In this document: positions 8,012 through 17,022 of the stretch, piece after piece
How positions within the stretch are numbered: position 1 is the stretch's first letter
Layout: every line of letters starts with the position of its first letter
Source: DTU018 sp029550685
GTDB lineage: Bacteria > Bacillota > Syntrophomonadia > Syntrophomonadales > Syntrophomonadaceae
Direction: 5' to 3'
Assembly (NCBI GenBank): GCA_035412805.1
Contig: DAONVO010000009.1
Coordinates: 1-43,024 of the forward strand
DNA: 43,024 nucleotides
Program-made: the position numbers and the translations under genes
The notes under the pieces: generated by a model
Told to the model about the DNA's origin: nothing
Seen by the model: the letters and a program-made list of their open reading frames with translations, nothing else
Database searches by the model: none

Positions 8012-8569
8012 ATGATCAATGATATTCTTAGCGAAGCCGAAGATAGGATGAAAAAAACGGTTGAGCACCTAACCAAAGATTTAGCTACGCTAAGAGCTGG
8101 CCGTGCCAACCCGGCTATGCTGGATAAGGTAATGGTTGATTATTACGGAGAACCAACTCCACTTAATCAGCTGGCTAATATAACTGTACCTGAAGCACGA
8201 CTGTTGGTCATACAGCCCTGGGACAAGAGCAGTATCGCTAACATAGAAAAAGCGATACTGAAATCAGACTTGGGAGTAAACCCAAGTAATGATGGTAATG
8301 TTATCCGTATTGTCATACCCCAGTTGACTGAAGAACGTCGTAAAGAACTGGTTAAGGTGGTTAAGAAACGGGGCGAAGAAGCAAAAGTAGCTATACGAAA
8401 TATCCGTCGCGATGCTAATGATATGTTAAAATCCAGTGAAAAGGAAAAACTAATTTCCGAAGATGAATTAAAAAGGGGAAGCGACGAGGTTCAGAAAGCT
8501 ACTGATAAATATATAAAAGATATTGATGCAATTCTGAACGCCAAGGAAAAGGATATCATGGAAGTCTAG
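8012..8569 (+). CDS. frr: Ribosome recycling factor
   Basis: RRF, with EF-G, splits post-termination ribosomes. The 185-residue protein shows the family pattern TLRAGRANPAMLDKVMVDYYG, with the PEARLLVIQPWD and GVNPSNDGNVIRI segments and a C-terminal helical arm ending in KDIDAILNAKEKDIMEV. The open frame reaches further upstream. A GGGAGGT ribosome binding site overlapping the end of pyrH and the standard N-terminus put the start at ATG 8012. Length equals the usual 185 residues. Confidence 0.97.
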   Translation: MINDILSEAEDRMKKTVEHLTKDLATLRAGRANPAMLDKVMVDYYGEPTPLNQLANITVPEARLLVIQPWDKSSIANIEKAILKSDLGVNPSNDGNVIRIVIPQLTEERRKELVKVVKKRGEEAKVAIRNIRRDANDMLKSSEKEKLISEDELKRGSDEVQKATDKYIKDIDAILNAKEKDIMEV

Positions 8570-8614
8570 TCATAGTGATTGCTACCATGTATTATATTTA
8601 TAGACAGTCAATCT

Positions 8615-8633
8615 ACCCCCGTAAAGCGGGGGT
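8615..8633 (+). terminator. GC-rich hairpin between frr and uppS
   Basis: A perfect 7-bp stem (ACCCCCG 8615-8621 with CGGGGGT 8627-8633) with a 5-base loop lies in the 91-base gap. The downstream T content is only moderate (TTATGATTTTA), so it may be a weak terminator or an RNA-stability element. It lies just ahead of the uppS ribosome binding site. Confidence 0.5.
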
Positions 8634-8660
8634 TTATGATTTTAGGAAGAAGGGTGACAA

Positions 8661-9431
8661 GTGAGTCGGACCACACCCGACTACATGCAGCTTATTAAAA
8701 AAGAGAAACTGCCCCGGCACATAGCTATCATTATGGATGGCAACGGCCGCTGGGCTCAAAAGCGTCTTATGCCGCGTACCTTTGGCCATCGCTCCGGTAT
8801 GAACTCGCTGAAACAAGTCGTGGAAACCTGCTGTGAATTAGGTATTTCATGTCTAACAGTGTTCGCCTTTTCCACTGAGAACTGGAAAAGACCTCGGGAT
8901 GAGGTCAATTATTTAATGAATCTATTAGTCGAGTATATAAATAAAGAAATCGAAGAGCTACATAAAAATGGCGTACGCTTGCAGGTGTTGGGTGATTACC
9001 GCAGCCTTCCGGAGAAAAGTATTAAAGCCATTGACCTGGCTTTAAACAAAACAGCCGCCAATCAAGGAATGGTATTCAATATTGCTCTCAACTATGGTGC
9101 TCGTGACGAAATAATTCGCGCGGCCAGATTATTGGCAAAACAGGTAGAAGAGGGATTGTTGGCAGTAGAGGACATTAATGAAGCCGCTTTTAGTCGAGCT
9201 TTATACACCTCTGGGCTGCCAGATCCGGACCTGCTGATTCGGACCGCAGGAGAAATGCGGGTAAGTAACTTTTTGCTCTGGCAAATAGCTTATGCTGAAT
9301 TCTGGTTTTCTCCTTTGCTGTGGCCTGACTTTAACAAACAGGAATTGCTCAGGGCCATATGGGAATTTCAGCAGCGCGACCGCCGCTTCGGAGGATTGAA
9401 AACAAATGGGCAGGAGGGCCATCATGCTTAG
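8661..9431 (+). CDS. uppS: Undecaprenyl diphosphate synthase (isoprenyl transferase)
   Basis: UppS extends farnesyl-PP with isopentenyl-PP units to make the C55 lipid carrier for peptidoglycan and wall polymers. The 256-residue protein has the cis-prenyltransferase signature IAIIMDGNGRWAQKR, where the Asp binds Mg2+, then FSTENWKRP and the C-terminal RTAGEMRVSNFLLWQ with AYAEFWF. Start is GTG 8661, preceded by GGAAGAAGGG. Its stop overlaps the likely cdsA start by 8 bases. The downstream MEP-pathway genes (dxr, ispG) supply its substrates. Confidence 0.97.
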   Translation: MSRTTPDYMQLIKKEKLPRHIAIIMDGNGRWAQKRLMPRTFGHRSGMNSLKQVVETCCELGISCLTVFAFSTENWKRPRDEVNYLMNLLVEYINKEIEELHKNGVRLQVLGDYRSLPEKSIKAIDLALNKTAANQGMVFNIALNYGARDEIIRAARLLAKQVEEGLLAVEDINEAAFSRALYTSGLPDPDLLIRTAGEMRVSNFLLWQIAYAEFWFSPLLWPDFNKQELLRAIWEFQQRDRRFGGLKTNGQEGHHA

Positions 9432-10209
9432 AACCAGGGTAATTACAGCAGTTATTGGGATTCCGCTTTTATTAGGAATATTATATGCCGGGGAACTATT
9501 CCGGCTGGGATTTTTTCTAGTGCTGGCGTTAGTGGGCCTATACGAATTCACAGCTATGATGAGAACCGCGGGAAAAACAGGCCCTGTGCTGCCCGCCCTG
9601 CTTTTTATGATGGCCTTACTGTTAGGAGATTTGACAAATCAGCCTTTGATACCTTTGCTGTTCATTGCTTTGTTGCTGGCAGTATTCATAACAGTGGTGA
9701 ATTATCCCCGCATTTCTTTTGACAACACCGCCCTGATAATGTTTTTTTCCGCTTATCTGGGAATCTGTTTATTCTATGCCATTCAATTATCTTTTTTAGA
9801 ACAGGGTTTCATGGCTTGCCTGCTGGCTTTTCTGTTAACCTGGGCAAGTGACATAGGAGGTTATGCAGTCGGCCGGCGCTGGGGAAAGCATAAACTGGCG
9901 CCCAGATTAAGTCCTAATAAATCCTGGGAAGGGGCCTTGGGAGGTATTGGACTTGCTGCTATAACTGCTTTGGTTTTATCCATTCTGACTGATATGGTAA
10001 CCTTGACTCATGCATATGCTTTAGTACTGGGAGTAGTGGCCAGTATAGCTGCTCATTTTGGAGATCTGTTTATGTCCGGAGTAAAGCGATTGTTCCAGGT
10101 AAAAGACAGTGGCTGGTTTTTGCCCGGGCATGGAGGAGTTCTGGACCGTTTTGACAGTTTTCTGGTGGTGGCCCCGGTAGTTTACTATTGCCTTCAGTAC
10201 CTTGGGTAA
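9424..10209 (+). CDS. cdsA: Phosphatidate cytidylyltransferase (CDP-diacylglycerol synthase)
   Basis: CdsA makes CDP-diacylglycerol from phosphatidic acid and CTP, the branch point of membrane phospholipid synthesis. The 261-residue protein is strongly hydrophobic with about seven or eight membrane segments. It carries the CDS signature near the C-terminal half: SDIGGYAVGRRWGKHKLAPR then LSPNKSWEGALGG, and the end motif VKDSGWFLPGHGGVLDRFDS. The frame opens at 9406. CAGGAGGG at 9411-9418 and the hydrophobic N-terminus (MLRTRVITAVIGIPLLLG) indicate ATG 9424, which overlaps uppS. In B. subtilis dxr follows directly; here a permease gene intervenes. Confidence 0.95.
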   Translation: MLRTRVITAVIGIPLLLGILYAGELFRLGFFLVLALVGLYEFTAMMRTAGKTGPVLPALLFMMALLLGDLTNQPLIPLLFIALLLAVFITVVNYPRISFDNTALIMFFSAYLGICLFYAIQLSFLEQGFMACLLAFLLTWASDIGGYAVGRRWGKHKLAPRLSPNKSWEGALGGIGLAAITALVLSILTDMVTLTHAYALVLGVVASIAAHFGDLFMSGVKRLFQVKDSGWFLPGHGGVLDRFDSFLVVAPVVYYCLQYLG

Positions 10210-10231
10210 ATAAAGGGGAGGGGGATTGCTG

Positions 10232-11350
10232 ATGGATCCCGAACTGCAGAAGAGTCTAAAAACCCTGGTAAAACTGGCCATATTAGTCTTGTCTTTACTT
10301 ACCATATACCTGTTGTTCGCTTATGTTTTTCCCATAGTGGGTAAGATACTGGCTTATATCCCCATACTTTTCTTACCTTTTATTATTGCTGTGGCTTTAG
10401 CAGTAGTGGTGGAACCGGTAGTGGTATTTTTCGAAACCCGGCTGCGGATGAGACGCGGTCTGGCGGTGGTATTCAGCCTAGTTCTTTCGGTGGGGGGATT
10501 TATATATCTCATATCCCTGGCTGTTGCCCAGGTGGTTAGGGAATTATCAGGCTTGTACCCGCTGATGATCTCTTACTCGGATCAGGTGATCAACAAATTC
10601 ATTACCGCCATTTCTAATGCCCGCTTATTATATCTGGAGTTGGATTTATCACCGGAGTTGCAACAAACCCTGGGTGAAAACCTGCAGAAAACCTCCGAAC
10701 TGCTGCAAAATGTGGCCAAGCAAAGTCTCGAATACATGATCGATATCTTTGCCAGTCTTCCCGGGGCCTTCATTCTTATATTAATAGCCATGGTGGCAAC
10801 TTACTTCATTATCAAGGACCGGGCTTTGTTGCGTACTTTTGTACTGCAGTATATTCCGGGCAGTGCCCGCTCCAAATCCCGGGAAGTTATTGCCGAATTG
10901 TTCCGGGCCTTAATCGGCTTCTTAAAAGCTTACAGCATTTTAATCAGCATTACTGCCATTATCACCATAGTATCCCTAAAAATTCTGGGTATGAAGTATA
11001 TTTTTACCATTGGAATTGTGGTAGGTATACTCGATATCTTACCCATACTGGGACCAGGTACGTTTTTTGTACCTTGGATAATCTGGGAACTGATTAGCGG
11101 AGATACCAAGGTAGCTTTAAGTTTACTAATTGTATATATAATCATTTCTGTGGTACGACAGTTTCTGGAACCAAAGATTATCGGGGACAACATAGGTTTG
11201 CATCCTCTCGCTACCTTAATTTCCCTCTATGTGGGCTTGCAGTTGGGTGGAGTGATCGGTATGATCATGGGGCCAGTTTTGGTAGTAATCTTTATTGCCT
11301 GCTACCGGGCGGGGGTTTTTGATAATATTAACTGGAGGAAAAATAATTAA
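10232..11350 (+). CDS. AI-2E family (TqsA/YtvI-like) permease
   Basis: This 372-residue membrane protein belongs to the AI-2E transporter family (DUF20). It has an N-terminal pair of hydrophobic helices, a soluble stretch around residues 100-160, and a C-terminal bundle with KILGMKYIFTIGIVVGILD, PILGPGTFFVPWIIW and FLEPKIIGDNIGLHP, all typical of the family. Members include the sporulation protein YtvI, Na+/H+ antiporters and a quorum-signal exporter, so the substrate cannot be told from sequence. A TTG at 10226 is too close to the AGGGGG ribosome binding site; ATG 10232 is 7 bases away. Its stop overlaps the dxr start (TAATG), so it is coupled to isoprenoid synthesis genes. Confidence 0.88.
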   Translation: MDPELQKSLKTLVKLAILVLSLLTIYLLFAYVFPIVGKILAYIPILFLPFIIAVALAVVVEPVVVFFETRLRMRRGLAVVFSLVLSVGGFIYLISLAVAQVVRELSGLYPLMISYSDQVINKFITAISNARLLYLELDLSPELQQTLGENLQKTSELLQNVAKQSLEYMIDIFASLPGAFILILIAMVATYFIIKDRALLRTFVLQYIPGSARSKSREVIAELFRALIGFLKAYSILISITAIITIVSLKILGMKYIFTIGIVVGILDILPILGPGTFFVPWIIWELISGDTKVALSLLIVYIIISVVRQFLEPKIIGDNIGLHPLATLISLYVGLQLGGVIGMIMGPVLVVIFIACYRAGVFDNINWRKNN

Positions 11351-12501
11351 TGAAAAAGATAACCGTGCTGGGGTCAACCGGGTCAATTGGACGGCAAACC
11401 TTGGATGTAGTAGCCCATCATCCCGGTCTATTTAAAATTCAAGCCCTGGCAGCCCTGGACGAAGTGGATATACTCTGTGAACAAGTACACCGGTATAGAC
11501 CTGCCTGTGTGGTAGTGTACGATGACTCCAAATATAAACAGCTAAAGGATCGTGTACCCGATAGCGTAGAAGTATTAACAGGTCAGGAAGGTCTTTGTCA
11601 AGCTGCTGCTTATGAAGAAACTGATATAGTAGTGGTAGCAGTCAGTGGTGCAGTAGGTATCTTGCCCACATTAGCTGCGGCTCGAGCTGGTAAACGCATT
11701 GCTTTGGCCAATAAGGAGACTCTGGTAGCTGCAGGGGATATAGTAGTACCTCTGTGTAAGGATATGGGCAGTGAATTGATTCCGGTGGACAGTGAACACT
11801 CGGCGATTTTCCAGTGCCTGCGGGATGAAAACAAATCCTTGCAGCAGATATGGCTCACTGCATCAGGGGGGCCGTTTCGGCAATTCAGCCGGGAACAGCT
11901 GCAACAGGTAACAGTGGAAATGGCTTTGCAGCATCCCAACTGGTCCATGGGGCCCAAAATTACCGTAGACTCCGCCACCTTAATGAATAAGGGATTGGAA
12001 GTTATTGAGGCTCACCATTTATTTCAAGTTGGTTATGATAGAATTCAAGTATTGATCCACCCTCAAAGCATCATTCACTCCATGGTTGAGTTTATAGACG
12101 GATCTTGGCTAGCCCATTTGGGGGTACCTGATATGCGGATTCCTATTCAATATGCCCTGACTTATCCTGACAGGGCTGCAACCCCTACTCGGCGGCTTGA
12201 TTTAATCGGTATGGCGGATTTGCATTTTGAGCAACCTGACATAGAAAGATTTCCGTCCCTTCAGTTAGCCTATGACGCGGGCCGCAGAGGAGGTACTATG
12301 CCAGCGGTCTTAAATGCCGCCAATGAAGTAGCCGTTCACCATTTCTTAGCCGGACGTCTAAGTTTTGTGGAAATACCAGAAGTGGTGGCTTATGTCATGA
12401 GCCGCCACCAGGCAAAAGTGGTCAGAACGGTCAATGATGTATTACAATGTGACCAAGATGCCCGAGAACTAACCGAAGAACGAATTGCCAGAGGAGGATA
12501 A
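11350..12501 (+). CDS. dxr: 1-deoxy-D-xylulose 5-phosphate reductoisomerase
   Basis: Dxr converts DXP to methylerythritol 4-phosphate with NADPH, the committed step of the MEP isoprenoid pathway. The 383-residue protein shows the NADPH motif GSTGSIGRQTLDV (8-20), ALANKETLVAAG, the metal- and substrate-binding PVDSEHSAIFQCL, the flexible-loop HPNWSMGPKITVDSATLMNK and LGVPDMRIPIQYALTYP. A small C-terminal helical domain follows. The ATG shares one base with the preceding stop. The gene is followed by rseP, whose ribosome binding site lies in the last codons of dxr. Confidence 0.97.
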   Translation: MKKITVLGSTGSIGRQTLDVVAHHPGLFKIQALAALDEVDILCEQVHRYRPACVVVYDDSKYKQLKDRVPDSVEVLTGQEGLCQAAAYEETDIVVVAVSGAVGILPTLAAARAGKRIALANKETLVAAGDIVVPLCKDMGSELIPVDSEHSAIFQCLRDENKSLQQIWLTASGGPFRQFSREQLQQVTVEMALQHPNWSMGPKITVDSATLMNKGLEVIEAHHLFQVGYDRIQVLIHPQSIIHSMVEFIDGSWLAHLGVPDMRIPIQYALTYPDRAATPTRRLDLIGMADLHFEQPDIERFPSLQLAYDAGRRGGTMPAVLNAANEVAVHHFLAGRLSFVEIPEVVAYVMSRHQAKVVRTVNDVLQCDQDARELTEERIARGG

Positions 12502-12505
12502 ATCA

Positions 12506-13537
12506 GTGTCCATATTGATAACCATTATTATCATTGCCATATTGATTTTGGCACACGAATGGGGCCATTTCATAGCAGCACGCCGCATTGGCATACCGGT
12601 ATATGAGTTTAGCCTGGGATTCGGTACCAAACTGCTTTCTACTACTCGTAATGGGGTCCAGTATTCATTACGCTTACTTCCTTTAGGAGGATTTGTGCGC
12701 ATGGCTGGAGAGGAGCCGGGAGATGAAGATGATCCCAACGGGTTTAACAACCGTACTCCCTTGGAAAAAATACGGGTTTCATTTGCGGGACCCTTTATGA
12801 ATTTTGTATTGGCTTTACTGCTTTTCATATATAGCTTTGCTTTTATAGGTATTCCCGAATCATCCGATGAACCTGTGCTGGGTAAAGTCCTGGAAGGCAG
12901 GCCTGCTGCCCAGGCCGGTCTTCATCCCGGTGACCGTATTATAAGTGTAAATGACCAACCTGTAGCCACTTGGTCAGAATTCACTACCATAATTGCTTCA
13001 TCAGAACCGGGAGAAACATTGCATATTAAATTAAACCGGAATGGTGAGGCTATAAATTTGCAGGTAGTACCAGACAACCAGGGAACTGGTGGTAAGCCTG
13101 CTATTGGAGTATTAAATCAGGTTAACTATACCAAGCTGGGTATTGGAGAATCAATTCAGCTGGGATTGGAACAAACCTATCAATTGACAGTTCTGTTGTT
13201 ATCCTGGCTCGGAACCTTGTTTACCGGGGGAGCGTCTACCGCAGATGTTGCCGGACCAGTTGGCATTGTTAGTCTGGTAGGAGAAGCTGCCCAAATAGGC
13301 ACCGTTTTCCTGATTAATTTTGCAGCCTATCTAAGTATAAACCTGGGAATAATCAACCTATTACCTATACCTGCTCTAGATGGCAGCCGTATTGTCTTCG
13401 CAGTAGTGCAAGCGGTACGCAGAAAACCTATTGAACCAGAAAAGGAAGGGTTTATTCACTGGTTAGGATTTTTATTCCTGATGCTGTTGATAGTAATAGT
13501 AACTTTTAATGATATTCTAAGGTTGATTAAGGGATGA
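12506..13537 (+). CDS. rseP: Site-2 zinc metalloprotease RseP/RasP
   Basis: RseP is an intramembrane protease that cleaves transmembrane anti-sigma factors and remnant signal peptides. From the chosen start the 343-residue protein has the zinc motif HEWGH (His17, Glu18, His21) in its first membrane helix and a single PDZ domain at about 120-205. The second active-site element NLLPIPALDG contains Asp292, and hydrophobic segments fit four membrane helices. The frame is open from 12485, but GAGGAGG at 12491-12497 places the start at GTG 12506, four bases after the dxr stop. Its stop overlaps the ispG start. Order dxr-rseP is conserved with B. subtilis. Confidence 0.95.
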   Translation: MSILITIIIIAILILAHEWGHFIAARRIGIPVYEFSLGFGTKLLSTTRNGVQYSLRLLPLGGFVRMAGEEPGDEDDPNGFNNRTPLEKIRVSFAGPFMNFVLALLLFIYSFAFIGIPESSDEPVLGKVLEGRPAAQAGLHPGDRIISVNDQPVATWSEFTTIIASSEPGETLHIKLNRNGEAINLQVVPDNQGTGGKPAIGVLNQVNYTKLGIGESIQLGLEQTYQLTVLLLSWLGTLFTGGASTADVAGPVGIVSLVGEAAQIGTVFLINFAAYLSINLGIINLLPIPALDGSRIVFAVVQAVRRKPIEPEKEGFIHWLGFLFLMLLIVIVTFNDILRLIKG

Positions 13538-14613
13538 CTTTTGTGCGCAGGAGAACCAGGGTAATAAAAATAGGGGATGTTGCTATAGGCGGCGACAATC
13601 CCATCGTGGTCCAGTCAATGACCAATACTGATACCAGAAATGTAGAAGCTACTGTCCGCCAGATTAAGCAGTTGGAAGCTGCCGGATGTGAACTGGTTAG
13701 AGTAGCCGTTGTAGACATGCAGGCTGCTGAAGCCATAGCCAGGATTGTACCGCAAATCAACATTCCTCTAATAGCTGATATTCATTTCGATTACCGCCTG
13801 GCGTTAAAGAGTGTTGAAGCAGGAGCCCAGGGATTACGCATCAATCCTGGTAATATTGGGGAGCGTAAGCGGGTACAGGAAATAGTGAGCCGCTGTAAGG
13901 AAAGCAATATACCGATACGCATCGGGGTAAATGCCGGCTCCTTGGAGCGCCAACTTTTGAATAAATATAGGAAAGTATGCGCTGAAGCCATGGTGGATAG
14001 TGCCCGGGAACATATTAAAATCCTGGAAGACATGGCCTTTTATAATATTAAGGTTTCCCTGAAGTCTTCCTCTGTTTTAATGACAGTTAACGCTTATCAG
14101 CTGTTATCCCAGCAGGTGGACTATCCCTTGCATGTGGGTATTACTGAAGCAGGTACCTTGGAGCGGGGACTGGTAAAGTCTGCGCTTGGATTAGGTTTGT
14201 TGCTCTACCAGGGTATTGGTGACACCATCCGGGTTTCCCTGACCGCCGACCCGGTACAAGAAGTATGGGCGGCCTACGAGATTTTACGCAACTTGGGTTT
14301 GAGAAACCGGGGACCCGAATTGATATCCTGTCCCACCTGCGGTCGCAGTGAAATCGATTTGATTAGTCTGGCAAAGGCAGTGGATGAGAGAATCAAATAT
14401 ATTCCTGATCCTATTAAAATAGCAGTGATGGGATGTGTGGTTAATGGTCCCGGCGAAGCCCGGGAAGCAGATATAGGGATAGCCGGAGGAAGGGGAGTAG
14501 GCTTGTTGTTTCGCCGGGGGGAAATTGTGAAAAAGGTGCCAGAAGCAGAATTAATAGACGAACTAATGACAGAAATTCACAAACAATGTGGACAAGGGGG
14601 TACAGGCAGTTGA
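13534..14613 (+). CDS. ispG: 4-hydroxy-3-methylbut-2-enyl diphosphate synthase
   Basis: IspG is the [4Fe-4S] enzyme that reductively converts MEcPP to HMBPP in the MEP pathway. The 359-residue protein has the TIM-barrel start IGDVAIGGDNPIVVQSMTNT. The C-terminal cluster site comprises Cys266 and Cys269 in SCPTCGR and Cys301 in GCVVNGPGE, with Glu308 as the fourth ligand seen in known IspG structures. The cluster and low-potential chemistry suit an anaerobe. The ATG lies 4 bases inside rseP. Pairing ispG with dxr and uppS places three isoprenoid steps in one transcription block. Confidence 0.96.
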   Translation: MTFVRRRTRVIKIGDVAIGGDNPIVVQSMTNTDTRNVEATVRQIKQLEAAGCELVRVAVVDMQAAEAIARIVPQINIPLIADIHFDYRLALKSVEAGAQGLRINPGNIGERKRVQEIVSRCKESNIPIRIGVNAGSLERQLLNKYRKVCAEAMVDSAREHIKILEDMAFYNIKVSLKSSSVLMTVNAYQLLSQQVDYPLHVGITEAGTLERGLVKSALGLGLLLYQGIGDTIRVSLTADPVQEVWAAYEILRNLGLRNRGPELISCPTCGRSEIDLISLAKAVDERIKYIPDPIKIAVMGCVVNGPGEAREADIGIAGGRGVGLLFRRGEIVKKVPEAELIDELMTEIHKQCGQGGTGS

Positions 14614-16313
14614 AGTTTTCTGAATTGTTTTGTCCTACACTGCGGGAGGTTCCCAGTGAAGCGGAAACCGTTAGTCACCAATTGTTGCTGCGAGCAGGTT
14701 ATATCCGCAAAGCTGGTGCAGGGATTTATTCATATCTCCCCCTGGCCCGGCGAGTATTAAAGAAAATTGAAGCTATCGTACGTGAGGAAATGGACCGGGC
14801 TGGAGGTCAGGAATTACTTATGCCCATCATACAACCCCGCGAACTTTGGGAGCAATCGGGCCGTTGGGATGTTTATGGTGATGAAATGTTTCGGTTGATG
14901 GATCGTCATCAGCGTTATTTTGCCCTGGGCCCTACCCACGAGGAGATAATCACCAGTTTGGTTGATAATGATATTCACTCGTATAGGGATTTGCCCTTGC
15001 TCCTCTATCAGATACAGAACAAATATCGTGATGAAATTCGTCCCCGTTTTGGATTGCTGAGGGGCCGTGAGTTTATCATGAAGGACCTGTATTCCTTTGA
15101 TATAGATGAGGAAGGGTTAGACGTATCATACCGCAAGATGTATGCTGCTTATAATCGAATCTTTCAGCGGTTAAACCTGCAGTACCGGGTAGTGGAAGCG
15201 GACAGCGGAGCTATTGGCGGCAACGAGAGCCATGAATATGTGGTTCTGGCAGACACTGGCGAATCTGAAATTGTCTACTGTGAAAAAGGTGACTATGCTG
15301 CCAATGTTGAAAAAGCAGCCTGTGTGTTTAAGGATGACGGGCAGGATGAACCTCAGCTGGAAATGAAGAAAATCCACACTCCCGGGATGCGTACTATAAA
15401 GGATTTGGTGGAATTTACCGGGCAGCCTGAGCAACGGCATGTTAAAACTCTTACTTATTACGCTGACGGCAAACTGGTGGCAGCAGTTCTGCGTGGTGAC
15501 CGGGAACTCAACGAGATTAAACTAAAGCAGGTACTGGGATGTCGTGAATTGTACATGGCTGACGACGCTTCTGTTCGTGATGCCTGCGGGGCTGGATTTG
15601 GCTCACTGGGTCCGGTGGGATTGAATATCAAGGTTTATGCTGATCTGGAAGTAGCGGGTATGAGGAATCTTACCTGCGGAGCCAATCAGGATGACTATCA
15701 TTTCATTAATGTAAACCCAGGTCGTGACTTTGTACCGGAAGATTATGTGGATATACGCAATGCCGTGGAAGGCGACTTGTGCCCGGTTTGTGGACAGCCT
15801 CTTAAAGCCACCCGCGGCATAGAAGTGGGTCATATATTCAAATTGGGAACTAAGTATTCCCAGGCTATGAATGCAACTGTTCTGGATCAGAACGGTCAGG
15901 CAGTGCCCTTGGTTATGGGGTGCTACGGAATTGGTATCTCCCGCACTATGGCGGCATCTATCGAACAGAAACATGACGAAAACGGCATAATTTGGCCTAT
16001 GCCGATTGCACCTTTCCAGGTAATTATAGTTCCGGTTAATGCTAAAAAAGAGGATCAGATGAGCACTGCATTGGCCCTGTATACTAGATTACAGGAGCGG
16101 GGAGTTGAAGTGCTCTTAGACGACCGGGATGAGCGAGCCGGGGTAAAATTTAAGGACGCCGATTTAATTGGTATACCGGTACGAATAACTGTTGGACCCA
16201 AAGCATTGCAGGAGAATCAAGTCGAAGTGAAGAAAAGATGGGAGAAAGAAATCCATAATGTTGCCATCAATCAGGTTGTCGATACCATTATGGAAATCAT
16301 TCAACAGGGGTAA
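14610..16313 (+). CDS. proS: Prolyl-tRNA synthetase
   Basis: ProS charges tRNA-Pro. The 567-residue protein is the bacterial-type class II enzyme: it starts MKFSELFCPTLREVP, has motif 2 around RDEIRPRFGLLRGREFIMKD, and a cis-editing (INS) domain between motifs 2 and 3 at about 225-400. It also has GHIFKLGTKYSQAMNA, motif 3 (GCYGIGISRTMAA) and a C-terminal anticodon-binding domain. The frame also contains ATG 14586. The conserved N-terminus and AAGGGGG at 14594-14600 favour TTG 14610, which overlaps the ispG stop. Length is normal (about 565-570). No T-box leader is present; the gene has no intergenic leader. Confidence 0.96.
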   Translation: MKFSELFCPTLREVPSEAETVSHQLLLRAGYIRKAGAGIYSYLPLARRVLKKIEAIVREEMDRAGGQELLMPIIQPRELWEQSGRWDVYGDEMFRLMDRHQRYFALGPTHEEIITSLVDNDIHSYRDLPLLLYQIQNKYRDEIRPRFGLLRGREFIMKDLYSFDIDEEGLDVSYRKMYAAYNRIFQRLNLQYRVVEADSGAIGGNESHEYVVLADTGESEIVYCEKGDYAANVEKAACVFKDDGQDEPQLEMKKIHTPGMRTIKDLVEFTGQPEQRHVKTLTYYADGKLVAAVLRGDRELNEIKLKQVLGCRELYMADDASVRDACGAGFGSLGPVGLNIKVYADLEVAGMRNLTCGANQDDYHFINVNPGRDFVPEDYVDIRNAVEGDLCPVCGQPLKATRGIEVGHIFKLGTKYSQAMNATVLDQNGQAVPLVMGCYGIGISRTMAASIEQKHDENGIIWPMPIAPFQVIIVPVNAKKEDQMSTALALYTRLQERGVEVLLDDRDERAGVKFKDADLIGIPVRITVGPKALQENQVEVKKRWEKEIHNVAINQVVDTIMEIIQQG

Positions 16314-16334
16314 GTTTGACCGGGATGTGAAGGC

Positions 16335-16997
16335 ATGTCAGTTTATGAGATTATTTTTAAATTAGCGCTGGCGGGGATTTTAGGCGGTCTGATCGGTTTG
16401 GAGAGGGAAAGCTTAAATCGTCCCGCCGGGCTACGCACATATACCCTGGTAAGTGTAGGTTCAGCATTGGCCATGGTAGTCTCCCTGGACATGTATTTTC
16501 AATACTATCAAACTGTCAATGCTGATCCAGGCCGAATTGCGGCGCAGGTTATCAGCGGGATTGGTTTTTTAGGCGCTGGTACTATTATGCGGGAAGGGGC
16601 TACGGTCAGAGGTCTGACGACGGCTGCCGGACTTTGGGTGGTAGCATGTATTGGTTTGGCGGTGGGAGCAGGACTATACATTCCAGCCATAGCCACCACC
16701 ATACTTATACTATTTGTCCTCATTTATTTTATCCGTTTTGAAGAAAAATTTACGGGTTTGCGGGAATATAAAGGAATAGTAATGGTGTTAGAGGACCGGC
16801 CTGGGCAAGTAGGAATTATCGGTTCAATTCTGGGAGATCTAGGAGTGTTGATAAAAAATATTCAGCTTACTCGTTTGGAAGATGATAACCTGGAAGTAGA
16901 ACTGCTTTTGCACCTGCCTCCTCAATTGAACATTAATGATGTAATCAACGAATTATCTGAAGTGAAAGGTTTAAGAAGTATCGATCGTTTGAATTAG
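16335..16997 (+). CDS. MgtC/SapB family membrane protein with C-terminal ACT-like domain
   Basis: This 220-residue protein has the MgtC N-domain: a membrane segment with the conserved GGLIGLERESLNRPAGLRT motif, ISGIGFLGAGTIMREG and VRGLTTAAGLWVVACIGLA, about four or five helices in total. From about residue 145 it has a soluble ACT-like domain (MVLEDRPGQVGIIGSILGDL). MgtC proteins are linked to Mg2+ limitation, ATP synthase control and virulence; no transport activity is established for most. It lies between proS and polC, where B. subtilis has none, with short gaps on both sides. A second, shorter homologue is encoded at 38208. Confidence 0.9.
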   Translation: MSVYEIIFKLALAGILGGLIGLERESLNRPAGLRTYTLVSVGSALAMVVSLDMYFQYYQTVNADPGRIAAQVISGIGFLGAGTIMREGATVRGLTTAAGLWVVACIGLAVGAGLYIPAIATTILILFVLIYFIRFEEKFTGLREYKGIVMVLEDRPGQVGIIGSILGDLGVLIKNIQLTRLEDDNLEVELLLHLPPQLNINDVINELSEVKGLRSIDRLN

Positions 16998-17022
16998 TTT
17001 GAGCAGGAGGAGATTTAAGGTA

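Noticed and set aside
14586..14610. T-box leader for proS
   Set aside because: proS overlaps ispG and has no leader at all; no T-box core sequence is present.
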